DNA of 64,000 nt, from contig NC_048557.2 of assembly GCF_902806685.2 (NCBI RefSeq), positions 6,196,666-6,260,665 on the forward strand, read 5' to 3'. Below are positions 63,576 through 64,000 of the stretch, one piece after another. The notes under the pieces were generated by a model, which saw only the letters and a program-made list of their open reading frames with translations, had not been told where the DNA came from and did no database searches. Numbering within the stretch: position 1 is the stretch's first letter; every line of letters starts with the position of its first letter. The translations under genes and the position numbers were made by a program. The stretch is from Maniola hyperantus. Taxonomy: Eukaryota; Arthropoda; Insecta; Lepidoptera; Nymphalidae.

Positions 63576-64000
63576 TTTTTTGTTACTAAATTCTTTAAGT
63601 AAGTATCTACTATTTCAAATAGTTTGTGATTTGTGCTACATTTTAATTTCGTAATTACACAATTCGTATGATAATTTTACTCGTTATGCACGAAATAGTA
63701 TTTTATTAACGATTTTAATCTGTACACTATTTTTGTTAAGCTGGTTATCATTATTTTTAAGTTTGACATTTCTAGCTGGCATTTTGGTCTCTGGGATTAA
63801 AAAGTAGACTAAAGGTACCCAGATTTCATTAATTACAGTTGAAATTGCGTTAAACCAGTAGCGTAGGTATGTCATTTGGCGTGGACTACAAATAGTGGTG
63901 CTTATGAATGGAACAGCCGGTCGGGCTATTTCGGAATGCGCGGGCGCAGGTTGGAAATAACCAAATAGCTCGGTATAAGGGCATAGATCTATCTACCTAC
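63576..64000. other. No gene recognised
   Basis: AT-rich end of the window. No frame or repeat of note. Confidence 0.4.

Overview
The window looks like AT-rich, gene-poor nuclear DNA from a moth or butterfly. The basis is its repeat content: tRNA-headed SINEs ending in GATGAT runs, RTE-type LINE 3' ends with the same tail, CTAG-ended Helitron-like elements, and short repeats that I recall as common in lepidopteran intergenic DNA. No bacterial, plastid or viral gene set is visible. I could not support any complete host protein-coding gene. Nearly all recognisable coding sequence belongs to mobile elements.

Labels used below. SINE-1: tRNA head 'TAGCCTAGTGGTTAGGA', tail GATGAT. SINE-2: tRNA head 'GCGCAGTGG', end 'GTATCTGAATAAA'. 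HEL-1: TC...CTAG, about 220-250 bp. HEL-2: CTAG-ended repeat containing 'GATAAAAAGTAGCCTATGT'. C: repeat from 'CAAGTGCGAG' to 'ACGGAACCCTAA'. D: foldback with ends 'TATAGTACGCGACAG'. E: foldback with ends 'GTACAGTAC'. F: foldback with ends 'ACACAATCTCTAAA'. G and H: two shared repeats of unknown class. hAT-M1: ends 'TAGGGTTGCCAG', 8-bp target duplications. hAT-M2: ends 'CAGTGGCGTGCA', 8-bp target duplications.

Layout. 1-9 kb: SINE, HEL-1 and LINE relics in otherwise featureless DNA. 9-13.5 kb: dense SINE-1/SINE-2 copies and one D element. 16.5-17.2 kb: a head-to-tail array of three HEL-1 units. 18-23.5 kb: a SINE ending in a perfect palindrome, a GC-rich repeat, RTE fragments, a decayed multicopy coding relic and a HEL-2 inverted pair. 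24-31 kb: SINEs, two local segmental duplications, a D element split by hAT-M1, and a four-copy tandem array with 252-bp period. 32-38.4 kb: more C, D, E, SINE, hAT and foldback repeats plus a 140-bp tandem array. 38.6-40.8 kb: a 2,172-bp IS630-Tc1-mariner-type transposon with 32-bp inverted ends, TA duplications and a transposase whose catalytic spacing I count as DD82E, interrupted twice by apparent one-base losses. 41.5-55 kb: long stretches without recognisable elements, a CpG-rich block near 48 kb and a CR1/Jockey-like LINE 3' part at 54.2-55.1 kb. 55.7-59.1 kb: four hAT-M2 copies, three with perfect 8-bp duplications. 60.9-62.0 kb: a 1,046-bp inverted deletion derivative of the 38.6-kb transposon with a snap-back palindrome at its deletion junction.

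Themes. The two transposon copies agree without a net indel and look identical by eye, so the family moved recently. A tetranucleotide signal, TAGG/CCTA, is scattered through the window and seems to have grown at GTA/TAC sites inside otherwise alignable repeat copies. Two unrelated inverted-duplication junctions (18.7 and 61.5 kb) suggest local template switching. All comparisons were made by eye between copies inside this window. Family names that need a database search are marked as recalled.
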